A stretch of DNA of 64,000 bases from positions 124,001 through 188,000 of the forward strand of contig CANTFK010000692.1 in the NCBI GenBank assembly GCA_947646735.1, read 5' to 3'. Position numbers and translations under genes: made by a program. Positions 51,111-61,343 of this stretch are shown here, piece by piece. Below the pieces are notes generated by a model that was not told where the DNA came from, made no database searches, and was given only the letters and a program-made list of their open reading frames with translations. The stretch comes from Peronospora farinosa. Its lineage: Eukaryota > Oomycota > Peronosporomycetes > Peronosporales > Peronosporaceae. Position 1 is the stretch's first letter, and each line of letters begins with the position of its first letter.

Positions 51111-52121
51111 GGCCTTGAATTAGCTACGTCGAGAGATCGCGGATCGCGAGAGAGAGCGTGGTAGATCCGTCTGTGATCGGGACTCTATTCAATAATTTTT
51201 GGCTCAGCTAGCGTCTGGATCACTTCCAATTCTGCCAGTGGGTCATTCCGTGCCCATTACCTCGGCATCTCCCGGAGGTAAGCGTTCTTCGTCTACTCCG
51301 ATGTCAGATCCTCCTCCCAAGCGCTCGCGAACCACGGGCCTCTTTCTCTCTTCTCTTCCAGATCCATCGGGTTTTTGTTAGAGGTCACCCTTTCAAACTC
51401 CGAAGATATTCCAGCGCGATCCGCCACTTCAACGCGATCCGCCACCTTAGTGCGATCCGCCACCTCAGCGCGATCGGGGAAACGCAATTTGGACGTTCCA
51501 CAGCTGGAGACGAAAATAAAGAGCAAGATCTCTACACCTTTGAAGGCCAAAAGCAAGAAGAGAATTTCCACAACTTCTAAAACAAAGGGCAAGAAAAAAA
51601 TATGTTCCTTCGAGCTCAAAAGGCAAAAAGAAAATTGTTACGCCTCCTTTTTCCGAGTCGAGCGACGATTAGGGGTTTTAAGATTCTGGAGGCTCTTTGC
51701 TCGCAGCTTTATCCAGATCGCGTTCTTCCTCCAGGCGCCGAGCCGCGGCGCCTGGTAGCTCTGCTCGCGCTGGATCACCCGGTTCCCTGATTACTATCGA
51801 CGTTTCCAGTTCGAACTCTGATTCACTGCCAGCTTCGCCTGCGCAACTCCGTACCGCTTCGGCTTAAGTTTCGAAGCTAGATCTTTTTGGCGATCCCTCT
51901 AGTGATTACGAGGGTACTGTCAGTGTTACCATTGATGTCGAGAGAAGATCAACATTTTGCTCCTGCCGCAAAAGTATACTGACCTGCCGGATACTCAAGG
52001 GTTACGAAATCAATGGATCCCTAATTTTCGCACTCGGACTCCTCGATCTTCAGCTCAAGTTGCGCCATGGTCGTCTCGACGAATAAGTCTAACTAGCGTG
52101 GCTGAGTTGGAGGTATAGTTC
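51111..52121 (+). pseudogene. A-type antisense ORF, low-complexity part
   Basis: Ser/Pro-rich (PPPKRSRTTG at 51310-51345) and Lys-rich (KSKKRISTTSKTKGKKK at 51540-51600) frames with an 18-bp tandem repeat (GCGATCCGCCACCTCAGC type) at 51417-51472. Interrupted frames only. Confidence 0.35.
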
Positions 52122-52745
52122 TTGTACAAGCACCTGTCCAAGCCAAAGGGATACCCTTTTCCAATTACGTCTACATCTCGAGTGCCTCCCTCTGATTCAC
52201 TGCGGATACCCAGATTAGTAACCTCAAAAAAGATCGCCGCACTTTATGCTCAAGAAACACGGAAAGTTCTTAATGTGTCGATCACCCCGGTCTCATTCCC
52301 AGTAAATGGGTGGTTCGATGGATTGAAGAAATTCTACATCGAGTTCGAGGATCGGCACCGGCAGGCGCTGTGGGAATCAACCCATCCGCTATATTTGTTG
52401 ACAAAGCAACGGGACAAAGATCCCGACATAGCAAAATTATGTCGAGAGCGCAAACATCGTCGAAAGCGATTTGGGCCCCGTTGGAAGATAGTGCTTTGTT
52501 TTATCCTGCGAGGCATGATCATGGGACACTGCGATTTGGATATCTTGTTGGACCCCCTTTTTCCTCCATTTCCCTTCACCCTCGAAAATACAAGTGTCAT
52601 ATCCTGGTTTAAAACGAATACGGAAAAGCATCGCCAACCTGATGACTGCACTGACAATGTTATATTCTGCAAAACCGTGGCGCAACCAGTACCGATCTGC
52701 GATCGCGGATCATCTAGGATTCTCTTTCGCCCGTCTCTCCCATAA
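52122..52745 (+). CDS. A-type antisense ORF, globular part
   Basis: 207 open codons. NGWFDGLKKFYIEFEDRHRQ and ALWESTHPLYLL are followed by a basic helix (CRERKHRRKRFGPRWK) and DLDILLDPLFPPFPF. It ends 236 bp before the stop of the A chromodomain, tail to tail. The function is unknown. It could alternatively be the gag of a plus-strand element truncated at about 52.8 kb. Confidence 0.45.
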   Translation: MYKHLSKPKGYPFPITSTSRVPPSDSLRIPRLVTSKKIAALYAQETRKVLNVSITPVSFPVNGWFDGLKKFYIEFEDRHRQALWESTHPLYLLTKQRDKDPDIAKLCRERKHRRKRFGPRWKIVLCFILRGMIMGHCDLDILLDPLFPPFPFTLENTSVISWFKTNTEKHRQPDDCTDNVIFCKTVAQPVPICDRGSSRILFRPSLP

Positions 52746-52981
52746 GTTCGTTCCACAGTAGAATTTGTGACCAGATAACATTTCTATGATAATTCAATGC
52801 CGTTTTCCTTAGTCTTTCATTTCTTCCATAGCCTTCGAAATTGTCTTCTTTTCGTGGGCTTTTCAGCCGCGAAACATTCTCTCTGACCTCTGATCGCTAT
52901 ATGCGTCATACATAAGGTTTTTATCCACCACTCTATACGACTTTTTTGCATATTGTATCACCTATAACAACTATATCGTCA

Positions 52982-53309
52982 TTAGCCACCCGTTCCTTCT
53001 TCATGCGACTGTATTACTTCAAAACGATTCCTGCTTGCCCGATCGCGATCGAACTCCTGTAATAGGGCACCACAATTCACATCTACCTCGTCAACCCAGG
53101 ATGTGTCACTGAACCCTTTCCATTGTACAATAAATTTTCGATATATTATGCCGTAGCGAGTCTTTCGTCCGGATCGCATATCCACAATCTTCTCTACCTC
53201 AAATTCGTCGGGATTAAGCTGCAGTTTCAACTATCTTCCGGTAAGATGTGTTCATCAATATCCAAGCGATTCGATTCATCAAACTCCAGCAAATGTTTTG
53301 GGCGATCAG
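52982..53309 (-). pseudogene. A-type chromodomain, end of pol
   Basis: From 53309 leftwards: DRPKHLLEFDESNRLDIDEH, a TGA, then ORF 53230-52982 with EFEVEKIVDMRSGRKTRYG and KFIVQWKGFSDTSWVDEVDV, a chromodomain of the A lineage. It continues the integrase that ends at 5140 on the other strand. Its start abuts the family-B LTR at 53310. Confidence 0.75.
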
Positions 53310-53702
53310 GTGTAACGGGCTAAGGACCCGTTACCATCTTACACTAAAAGGGCGTTGAGGAAGTGCTCTTAATTAACTCGTATATATAACTCTGTTTTAT
53401 TTTGTTTTAGTTTTAATTTGCAGTCAGTGCGAATAGTTCCCTAGCTCGTGGGAACCACTCAATATGGAAGTCAATTTATTATTGGCTAATTATTGGGTCT
53501 GGCACCCCAATAATGAACCAATAATAAAATGACGCGCAGTATCCGCTAATCGGATACTGCCTTATGCCTACTTTTGTAATTATGTATTAATCCTATAACT
53601 ACTTATGTAATAGGTAGACCCATTACAGATACTGCCCTATGCCTACTTATGTAATTATGTAATATCCCTATAACTACTTATGTAATAGGTTGCACCATTA
53701 CA
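53310..53702 (-). repeat. 3' LTR of element E
   Basis: 393 bp with two copies of the 75-bp unit. Some bases match the 5' LTR at 5141 and some the LTR at 12103. It is followed on the left by the A chromodomain. The polypurine complement CACCCCCCCCCCTCTTTAAG is at 53704-53723. Confidence 0.9.
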
Positions 53703-53818
53703 TCACCCCCCCCCCTCTTTAAGTTGCGCTTACCTCAACGTAAGCGCGAATCGCAGAAAGTTTCTTCTCGACCAACGGCGTAACTTCGAACCTGCTCAGT
53801 TAGACATAACTGAGCAGA

Positions 53819-55224
53819 ATGGACCCTGGGCGTCCACGAAACAATGTCTCTGACAACCAGAACTGGGAACACCAAGCGACAATCCGAAGAGAGAAGGCGC
53901 CGCCGGTCATGGATGGGTATTTGAAACCGTGGCGCTTGTATGGTCTTGAAGGTGCTGTCGAACCCGAGCCACTGGAGGTCATGAAAGAACTCTTCAAGCG
54001 ATACCGTACAGTGAGAGGCAAAGCGACGAACAACGCATATACCGACGATGCGTTGCAGAGATCTTGGTGTGCCTTCATCAGGCGCTGGAACGCGAGCCGA
54101 CGTGAAGGAACGTCCTTCACGTCCTGGTTAGACGGTCGCGAGGGAACGCGTGATAGACACGCTATTGGCGACCTGCGCCGGCGCATCTTTCGTATGAATT
54201 GTGACGAGTATCACCTTTGTTACGTCCACATTCGTGAGGGATGTCCAACGTGCAACGTGGGCAGATCGCGACCGGTCCGGCAGGAATGGGACGACTTGGT
54301 GTGTGCGCGAGCATGCCCGATCATATTCGTCCATGGATTAACCGTTATGAGAGAATCCTTTTGGAGCTCCAGGTGTCCGAGCTACGGCGAGTGAGAGCGC
54401 GTCCTTACGATCGCCGAGGGCGTTCACGTAACCGAAGTCGTCAACCGTATCATCCATATGCTTCCGAGTCTCGTAATAGGTCTCGGTCTCGGAGTCGCTC
54501 GGGAGGTCGTCGTGGTTTCGTTGCTCGCGAGCATTACGGCTCGCGAGATCGGGGATGAAACCAGCAGCGTCGGTCGAGATCATCGTCTTTCTACGGGATT
54601 CATAGTTCTCGACCACGTCCGGGACATCTTGGGACAGCGTACTCGATGGCTCCCATGTATCGTCCGCCGGGGAATATCCCAACCAGCGAACCCTGTAATG
54701 TTTCTCGACACGCTTCTTCATGGGCGCCGAGTTATCACTCGGCGCCTGGGACTTGTGATCCTCGTGATCGACAATTCGGTCGACAATCCAGCGTCGCGCA
54801 CCCGATGCATCGACTAAGGGAGGAGGAGCATCACGACGGAAGACCTCTGGCGATGAGCGCCGATTCTCGCAATTGGGTGCCCGTGCAGTCGAATGATGAG
54901 CTGAGCCTACTTCGCGCTGAAGCCGAGGAGTCAAAGAACGCCCTACTTGATGCTCGCGAGATGGCTGAGAGAGTTCAAGATCGTGCGGATGCTGCGACTG
55001 AGGCTGCTGAGCGGACTCGACGTGAGCAGCTGGTACTGGTTGAGCGCCTACGTCAACTTGAGACGACTGCGTTCGGAGGGCCCCAGCAGATCGAGTCTGC
55101 ACGCGTTCGGGCAGGACTTGGTCCCAGTCGTCGTCAGCGTCGTCGTCAAGGGATGTCGGATTTCGAGCCGGCACAGAAGAGCGGGGAAGATTCGAAGGGA
55201 GATCCGCCGGCAGGTAAGCCTTGA
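53819..55224 (+). pseudogene. Element E antisense ORF
   Basis: 53819-54394 has 191 open codons (MDPGRPRNNVSDNQNWEHQ, CAFIRRWNASRREGT, CDEYHLCYVHIREGCPTC). It is continued in the next frame from about 54325 with DHIRPWINRYERILLELQ and an RS-rich tract to TGA 54556, then 54646-55224 with a coiled coil (LLRAEAEESKNALLDAREM). The 60-residue joining segment missing in B (11820-11800) is intact here. Function unknown. Confidence 0.6.
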
Positions 55225-55258
55225 GGCGCCCGACGTAGAACGTCGGGTGCAAACGCAT
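54338..55258 (-). CDS. Element E Pol C-terminus with chromodomain
   Basis: 306 open codons, LHPTFYVGRLKAYLP to the chromodomain KHYRVRWLGYSPADDTWEP and beyond. Nearly identical to 10558-11688, but closed earlier at 54338. Fully overlapped by the antisense ORF. Confidence 0.7.
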   Translation of the reverse strand: MRLHPTFYVGRLKAYLPADLPSNLPRSSVPARNPTSLDDDADDDWDQVLPERVQTRSAGALRTQSSQVDVGAQPVPAAHVESAQQPQSQHPHDLELSQPSREHQVGRSLTPRLQREVGSAHHSTARAPNCENRRSSPEVFRRDAPPPLVDASGARRWIVDRIVDHEDHKSQAPSDNSAPMKKRVEKHYRVRWLGYSPADDTWEPSSTLSQDVPDVVENYESRRKTMISTDAAGFIPDLASRNAREQRNHDDLPSDSETETYYETRKHMDDTVDDFGYVNALGDRKDALSLAVARTPGAPKGFSHNG

Positions 55259-55297
55259 AGATGTAGGTATATCTAGCTTGTAAGCGTCACCATGTAC

Positions 55298-56350
55298 CTA
55301 TACAACCCGAAATGGGCCAATATATCTTGGAGATAACTTGTTAGCGCCCAAATTCGTCACTGAGGTGTTCGGTAATCCACTTGTTAATAACAATACTCTT
55401 TCACCTTCTCGAAATATCAACATATTCTTTCGACGTCTTCTGTCTGCATTCTCCTTTTGCTTGTCGACTGCCTCTTGTAATGCATCCCGCACAAAACGCG
55501 TAATTCCTTGTCGTAATAGTAGAAACTCGGTTACTGCAGCCGAACTTACAGGCCACGTATTCTCTTTTGGAGCAAAATTGGCAACGGGAGACGCGATGGA
55601 AAGCATCGCGTCAGGAGTCGATATGCCGTTGGCCACGAAATTACCAGCAGTAGATGCATCGGCAGCAACCTTATGCGCATCGTAATCAATCATCAATAGT
55701 TTCGTCGCAATTCCATCCGTAGATACTCCCCCACCAAGCTTAGAAACAGGGTGATCTGAAGCTGAGAGAGAAAGTAGCGCCGGAACGCGAGGATGCCTCG
55801 CGTTGTTAACGAAAAAGGGCGTCAACCCGGTTGACGCATGGACAGCATTATTGATTGCAAACTCTGCAAGTGGAAGAAATGAACTCCATGACGAGAACGA
55901 TGTTGCATAACTGCGCAAGACATCTTCTAGCACTCTGTTCACACGCTCCGTTTGCCCATCCGTCTCTGGATGGGCCGCCGTAGACATAAGCAACCGCGTG
56001 CCCAATAGCTGGAATAATTCGTCCCAGAAAGCCGAAGTGAAACGCGGGTCACGGTCCGAAACAATAGATTCTGGCAAGCCGTGATGCCTAAAGATAAGAT
56101 CAATGAAGATCTTCTCTGTCGTCTCCGCCGTAATGTTGGCGGAGACCGGAGCAAAATGCACCATTTTGCTGAATCGATCCACTAGAAACAATACGCCCGT
56201 GCTTTTCTGTTTATCCGGTGGAAGTTCAAAGATAAAATCCATGCTGACCGAGCGCCAGGCTTCCGTAGCAATCGGAAGCGGTCGCAAAAAGGCTTGTGAA
56301 GACGGCGCGGGCTTCACACGCTGACAGGTTTCACAGGAGTGCACCCATTT
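55298..56350 (-). CDS. Element E integrase without its N-terminal head
   Basis: Open from QKWVHSCETCQRVKP through SMDFIFELP, SDRDPRFTSAFW and RVNRVLEDVL to RYIGPFRVV and TAG 55298. All three core carboxylates are present. The HHCC histidines lie at 60000-60040 on the opposite strand because of the 3.7-kb inversion. Confidence 0.8.
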   Translation of the reverse strand, partial: KWVHSCETCQRVKPAPSSQAFLRPLPIATEAWRSVSMDFIFELPPDKQKSTGVLFLVDRFSKMVHFAPVSANITAETTEKIFIDLIFRHHGLPESIVSDRDPRFTSAFWDELFQLLGTRLLMSTAAHPETDGQTERVNRVLEDVLRSYATSFSSWSSFLPLAEFAINNAVHASTGLTPFFVNNARHPRVPALLSLSASDHPVSKLGGGVSTDGIATKLLMIDYDAHKVAADASTAGNFVANGISTPDAMLSIASPVANFAPKENTWPVSSAAVTEFLLLRQGITRFVRDALQEAVDKQKENADRRRRKNMLIFREGERVLLLTSGLPNTSVTNLGANKLSPRYIGPFRVV

Positions 56351-56493
56351 CTGGATCACAAAAGGCTTGGAGCCCAGCAAATGAATTCTGAATTTGACTA
56401 GAGCATACTTCATTGCGAGTAGCTTTTTGTCATGGACTGGATAAATCTTCTCCGCAAATTTCAGCTGGCGAGATTCAAAAGCGATCACACGCT
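56351..56493 (-). pseudogene. Family-C RNase H fragment at the inversion junction
   Basis: Encodes VERVIAFESRQLKF, YPVHDKKLLAMKYALVKF and LLGSKPFVI, and is then joined to family-B integrase. The next residues of this RNase H (YTNHASRRT) begin at 60071 on the plus strand. The fragment is therefore the other side of the same breakpoint. Confidence 0.75.
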
Positions 56494-56652
56494 CGACATC
56501 CGCAATTCTAACAAGATCAAGTGTTGCTGTGGCAAGACAGGCCATCGTGCGGCTGCCTGTCGAGCACCTGCGCCGGTGACTATGAACACAGCTGTCTCAC
56601 GAGGAGACGCTGTGTCGTCGGTGGTCCCGCCAAAAAACGAGCGGTTCCAGTA
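56494..56652 (+). pseudogene. gag: Element F Gag C-terminus
   Basis: Begins within the sequence before the zinc knuckle (DIRNSNKIK), has [13 protein letters not shown] (first Cys pair damaged compared with CFRC of B), and ends at TAG 56650. The heptamer AAAAAAC is at 56632-56638 in the gag frame. Confidence 0.75.
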
Positions 56653-56670
56653 GGCATGGGGCGCCCTACA
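56632..56670 (+). promoter_or_regulatory. -1 frameshift signal, element F
   Basis: A_AAA_AAC at 56632-56638, then a hairpin with GTAGG and CCTAC arms around the gag TAG. In this copy the lower stem is longer (GGCGCCCTAC). Confidence 0.65.
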
Positions 56671-57183
56671 GGCAGGGATGGAGCCCCGAGTACTCAGTTG
56701 GCAGCTCGGGCTCCTAGCCCCAAAGTGATTCATACTCACTTCAATGCCACCACCGTGCGCGATAATTCGAGACTGATTATTATCAGTCTCATCGTTGCTG
56801 GAGTGAAGCGACCACTCCGAGCGTTGTTGGATTCTGGCGCTTCCAACAACTTCTTTCGTGCATCCTGTTTGTCCCTTCTCCCGCCGACTGTCACGGTTCG
56901 AGAAGGTCCAGGTGACGTCGTTGTCAAACTTGCCGATGGACAACCAAAACGTGCCCCGCGTAAAACAGTGGTTTTACCGTACACTTTCGACGGTTTCCAG
57001 AGTAATGACGAATTGTTGGTGTACGAGATGAACAATGCATTTAATTGCATACTTGGGATACCGTGGCTGTCACGGTATCAGCCGAAGATAGATTGGCTGT
57101 CTCAGTCCGTTTACTCATATGTTGGTCGCGTCATCCGATTGGCCTCACGTCAGGGTCGTGAACGAACTTGCCACGACAAGTAG
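56639..57183 (+). pseudogene. Element F protease
   Basis: LLDSGASNNFFRAS and [12 protein letters not shown] in an open frame that closes at 57181 after a short deletion compared with B (VYSYVGR in place of KRRSGYD). The linker continues in the next frame from 57119. Confidence 0.75.
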
Positions 57184-58015
57184 TCAACACAGAGAGAGCG
57201 ATGGCCTTATTTGCGCAGTATGTTCCGTTACACTGATGGATCCACAGAACGAGGCGGTCGAACAGCTGTTTTCGCATACACAGACATCGGCCGAACAGGG
57301 GTTCCTGATTCACAACGACGCGGTCGAACAGCGGTTCCCGCACACAAAGACATCGGTCGAAGAGTGGTTCCCTATTCTCAACGAGGCGGTCGAGCAGGGG
57401 CTTCCGCATACAAGCAAATCGTACGAGCAGAGGCTCCCGATTAATTTCAAGGCGGTCGAGCAGGGGCTCCTGCATACAAGCACTTCGTACGAGCAGAGGC
57501 TCCCAATCAATTTCGAGGCGGTCGAGAAGGGGCTCCCGCATACAAGCACATCGGACGAGCAGAGGCTCCCGATCATTTTCGAGGCGGTCGTGCAGGGGCG
57601 CCCGCGTACAAGCACATCTGACGAGCAGCGGCTCCCGATCAATATCAAGGCGGTCGAGCAGGGGCTCCGGCAAAAAAGTGAGGCGGTCGAGCAGGGGATC
57701 CGGCAAAAAAGTGAGGCGGTCGAAGACGAGCTCCCGCTTTTGATTTACGAGAATGGGCGGACTACGGATCCGCATGAGACCGACGTGGTGGAGACAGAGC
57801 TCTCACGTCTAGATAGGGGTACATCATCCTCTTGTGATAGCGACGTGCCAGTTTCGAGCAGGGGCTCGAGACGCAAGAGAAAACGCAAGAAAGGAGCACG
57901 GCGATCACCGATACGACGACATTTACGCCGAAAAGCTGATGCAGATGATTCCGTAGTGACGGAATCCGTATGCGCGCTTCAATGTGTGGAGGGATCTCCA
58001 CATCGTGGCTGCTAA
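57119..58015 (+). CDS. Element F linker with tandem repeat
   Basis: 298 open codons. About eight 66-bp units at 57240-57730 encode EAVEQGLPHTS-type blocks, followed by a short KSEAVEQGIRQ duplication and a basic tract (RRKRKRKKGARRSPIRRHLR). Two more units than in B and no stop, so the array changes in copy number while staying in frame. Confidence 0.75.
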   Translation: MLVASSDWPHVRVVNELATTSSQHRESDGLICAVCSVTLMDPQNEAVEQLFSHTQTSAEQGFLIHNDAVEQRFPHTKTSVEEWFPILNEAVEQGLPHTSKSYEQRLPINFKAVEQGLLHTSTSYEQRLPINFEAVEKGLPHTSTSDEQRLPIIFEAVVQGRPRTSTSDEQRLPINIKAVEQGLRQKSEAVEQGIRQKSEAVEDELPLLIYENGRTTDPHETDVVETELSRLDRGTSSSCDSDVPVSSRGSRRKRKRKKGARRSPIRRHLRRKADADDSVVTESVCALQCVEGSPHRGC

Positions 58016-59214
58016 ATTGAGGTAGCGAGCCCACCGTGCTCTGCTGCAGAGATCACATCTCTGTCAGATCTTGCATGGAAAGACTTCCTTCATGACCTCA
58101 AGGCCGGCGACATCTAGCAGGTGTGTATACGTTTCAGCCACCGAAGCATCCAGTGAAGAAGTTCTGGAGGCTCGCCCGAAGAGCGCCGAGCATAAAACAG
58201 TGCGCAAATAACGCTTCGCGGCACAGTCTTGAGATGCTCTTTGTGCTTCAGGCAACCCTGTATACGATATCGCCCGTGAGTACGCCGATATTTTCCCGGA
58301 GAAAATCCCAGCTGAGCATCCGGCGGATCGTGGTGTGCGGCACGAGATAGATCTCGTGCCAGGATCGAAATACTGCGTGACAAGGCAGTGGCCGTTACCG
58401 CGCGACCAAGTCATCGCTATCGATAATTTTCTCGAAGGGTTCCGTAAGGCTGGCCATGTCCGCGAGAGTATCTCGCCACATTCGAGTCCGACTTTCTGTG
58501 TGAAGAAAGCCACCGGCGGTTGGCGCATTGTGCACGCCTTCAACAAGCTGAATGAAGCCACAATTCCGGCTCAAACGACTATATCTCGAAAAGACATGGT
58601 ATTAAATACCATGTCCGGGAGCGAGATCTACAGCGCCATAGATCTGACAGACGGTTTCTATCAGATTCTCATGAGGGACAGTGACATTCCGTTCACTGCG
58701 GTCAGCACCCCAAGCGGGATGCTTTGGGAGTGGTTAGTCATGCCACAAGGTCTTAAGAATGCTCCATCTACGTTCAATTGGATGGTGACACAAGTACTTC
58801 GCCCACTTCGCGACTTTGCACCGAGCTACTTTGACGGCATTTTTGTTCACATCCGCGCTGAGCAAAAGCTCAGCGCTACGTAAGTACACCTTCGACACTT
58901 AATGCAGGGGTTTCAAGTCATTCTCGAGAATAAATTGAATGCGAATTTGAAGAAATGTGTCTTCTGCGCTCCCGAGATTCCAGTACTCGGTTGTTACGTC
59001 AGCAAAGAAGGTGTCCGCGCTGATCCTGAGAAGATCTCATCGATCTGTTCCTGGCCAACGCCCAGGAACCAAACTGAATTACGTCAATGGCTCGGTTTGG
59101 CGAATTACTTGCATAAGTATACAAAGAACTATGCTGAGCTAATTCAGCCATTATCGACTTTGCTCAAGAAAGATGCAGTATGGGTAATCTGCCTTCGACT
59201 CCATAAAGAAGAGC
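58016..59214 (+). pseudogene. Element F reverse transcriptase
   Basis: 58335-58883 has HEIDLVPGSKY, SAIDLTDGFYQ and the catalytic box as YFDG, in which the second Asp is lost. TAA at about 58881 is shared with B. 58902-59246 has the thumb and YAELIQPLSTLLKKD, then loses frame. Bases 58016-58334 hold the interrupted linker. Confidence 0.75.
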
Positions 59215-59744
59215 TTGTCCGAGGCACCGGTGCTGATGTTACCTGACGACTCTAAGCCATTCCACGTCGTGTGTGACGCGAGCAACTTCGCTATAGGATG
59301 TGTCCTCATGCAATTTGATGACGAGGGTCGAGAGCGCGTCGTGAGTTTTCAATCACGACAGATAAAACCTGCCGAGAAAAATTATCCGGTACACGACAAG
59401 GAACTTTTGGCTATGCTTTTCGCTCTAAACAATTTCAATTATATTTTCTCGATGAAAAGATGTTTTCTATCTACATAGATCACGCATCATTGCGTACCGC
59501 CGTCAAGAGTCCTCACTTGTCCCAGCGTATGTCACGGTGGCTGTCATTTTTCGCCGAGTATAATTTTGAGGTGCATTACAAGCCTGGCAAGAATAACATT
59601 TTCGCTGACGCGCTTTCTCGTAGTCCTGATTACGATCCTCGGCGTGATACAGGTCATCAAACGGAGAATGTTTATGACGAAGAAGACATCTGTGCGTGTT
59701 GTATTGAGATGGGGCTCAATGCGATGATACGACACCCGTGCTAA
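59215..59744 (+). pseudogene. Element F RNase H
   Basis: 59215-59478 has FHVVCDASNFAIGCVLMQFD and DKELLAMLFAL; 59460-59744 has YIDHASLRTAVKSPHLSQRM and YKPGKNNIFADALS. One frame change lies near 59450. This is the region deleted from B at 8955. Confidence 0.75.
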
Positions 59745-60070
59745 CGATCCGAACTCAGATCGCTGAATTCTACGCGAATGATTCGTTCTATGCAGGAATC
59801 ATCAATCATCTCAGGGACCCGAGTGAAAATTACTCGCGAAGTTGACGAAACCAACACGCGACAACATCAAGCGTTATAAGCCTAACGGAACGTTGCTGAC
59901 GTACACGATGAACGTCTTTGATTCCCCGCGTGTCGTCATCCCTGCCGATGACGACCTTCGAGCCCGATTGGTTCAGGGATTTCGCGACAGCCCAGCTGGC
60001 GGACACCTGGGTCGCCAAAAGACGTTTGCGGCTATTTCTCGCGTATTTTTCTGGCCGCGATTGTATAAGT
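59745..60070 (+). pseudogene. Element F integrase N-terminal head
   Basis: Broken frames give VQGFRDSPAGGHLGRQKTFA and FFWPRLYKY, ending at the inversion breakpoint at 60070. The first His of the HHCC motif is replaced (F-R in place of F-H). Confidence 0.7.
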
Positions 60071-61343
60071 ACTCTATACCAATCATGCATCTAGACGCAC
60101 TGCGACTCAGTCGCCTCGTCTCTCGCAGAGAATGGCCAGATGGCTGTCATTCTTTGCTGAATATAACTTTGAGGTGAAATATAAGCCGGGCAAGCAAAAT
60201 GCTTTGGCTGATGCGTTGTCACGCAAACTTGACTATGATCTTGCTCATGTTACGACGTTGTCGTCTTCGATCATTGATCTCATTCGATCGGCGTATGCTA
60301 AAGAAATCATTGTATAGCGTTGCTCCAGCTATTGACAGTGATGAGTTTAAAGACTCGGACATTAAATTGTCGGCACGATTACGTACGAGCCTCCATCTAT
60401 ATTCTATCGATGAGGGGCTGTTGTACGATTGCACAGATGTGTCGTATCATCCGCGTATTGTGGTTCCTCATGACGAGGATTTGAAGTATCGTATCCTCTA
60501 TGAGGTACATGACACCGCCATCGGTGTTCATTTGGGTCGTGAAAAGACCTATGGGGCGGTATGCCAAAGTTATTGGTGGCCCAAATTATACAAATGGGTG
60601 AGCACATATGTGCGTACGTGTGAAATGTGTCAGCGGGTGAAACCCTCGCCCCATTTGGCAGCGCCGCTTGCTAGTTTGCCTATTCCCAATGAGTGCTGGG
60701 AGTCCATTAGTATGGACACTGTATTTTGCCTACCAGAAGATACGCATGGCAATACAGGTATTGTGGTCTTTGTGGACCGTTTGAGCAAGATGGCTCACTT
60801 AGCGGCTGTGCCAGACTCGATCGATGGTGTGGGTACAGCGGAGCTGTTTATCGATCGTGTGTTTAGACAACATGGCTTGCCAGTGGCAATTGTTTTTGAT
60901 CGTGATTCTCGTTTTACGAGTAAATTTGGAAGTCCGTCTTTCAGGTGCTGGGCACCCATTTGGACATGTCCACAGCGGATCATCCGCAGACCGATGGTCA
61001 AACCGAACGCGTGAATCGCGTTGTTGAAGATATCCTCCGCAGTGTTTGTGCTGAAACGCCTAAGCGTTGGAGCTCTATGCTCCCTGTAGTTGAGTTTGCA
61101 CTCAACAACTCTGTACACGCCTCTACCGGCTACACTCCGTTCTATGTGAATGGTCTCACACACCCACGCGTTCCGTTAACGCTACCACCAAGTGGTTCAG
61201 GTCTTGATGAAGGAGAAGTTGCCAATCGGCTTGCTGATGTCAGCCCTAATACTGTTAAGAAACAGGCAAATGCGTTTCTCGCAACGCGACTAAATGTCTT
61301 ACGACATGTGCAAGACGCAATGGCTGATAGTCAAGACAAATAG
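60071..61343 (+). pseudogene. Family-C RNase H end and integrase
   Basis: RNase H end (YTNHASRRTATQSPRLSQRM, ADALSRK), then 60199-61014 with the HHCC head (VHDTAIGVHLGREKTYG, CEMCQ) and core (SMDTVFCLP, FDRDSRFTSKF), then in another frame 60945-61343 (DHPQTDGQTERVNRVVED). Frameshifts near 60317 and 60950. D-D-E residues are recognisable. Confidence 0.8.

Larger units (their letters stand above)
53310..60070 (-). mobile_element. Second family-B element (E/F), internally inverted
   Basis: Minus-strand 3' LTR, antisense ORF, chromodomain and integrase (53310-56350) are followed by a plus-strand block from the gag zinc knuckle to the integrase head (56494-60070). Flipping 56351-60070 makes the integrase continuous (YKY joined to QKWVHSC) and yields one minus-strand B element lacking only its 5' LTR and gag N-terminus. 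Confidence 0.85.

Noticed and set aside
52122..52745. Gag of an independent plus-strand element
   Set aside because: Possible, but no zinc knuckle, primer site or 5' LTR is seen, and its tail-to-tail position opposite the A chromodomain fits the antisense pattern better. Kept as an alternative.
5141..53702. Using LTR variants to prove which B LTRs form a pair
   Set aside because: About as many variants join 5141 with 53310 as join 12103 with 53310; without an outgroup this does not decide.
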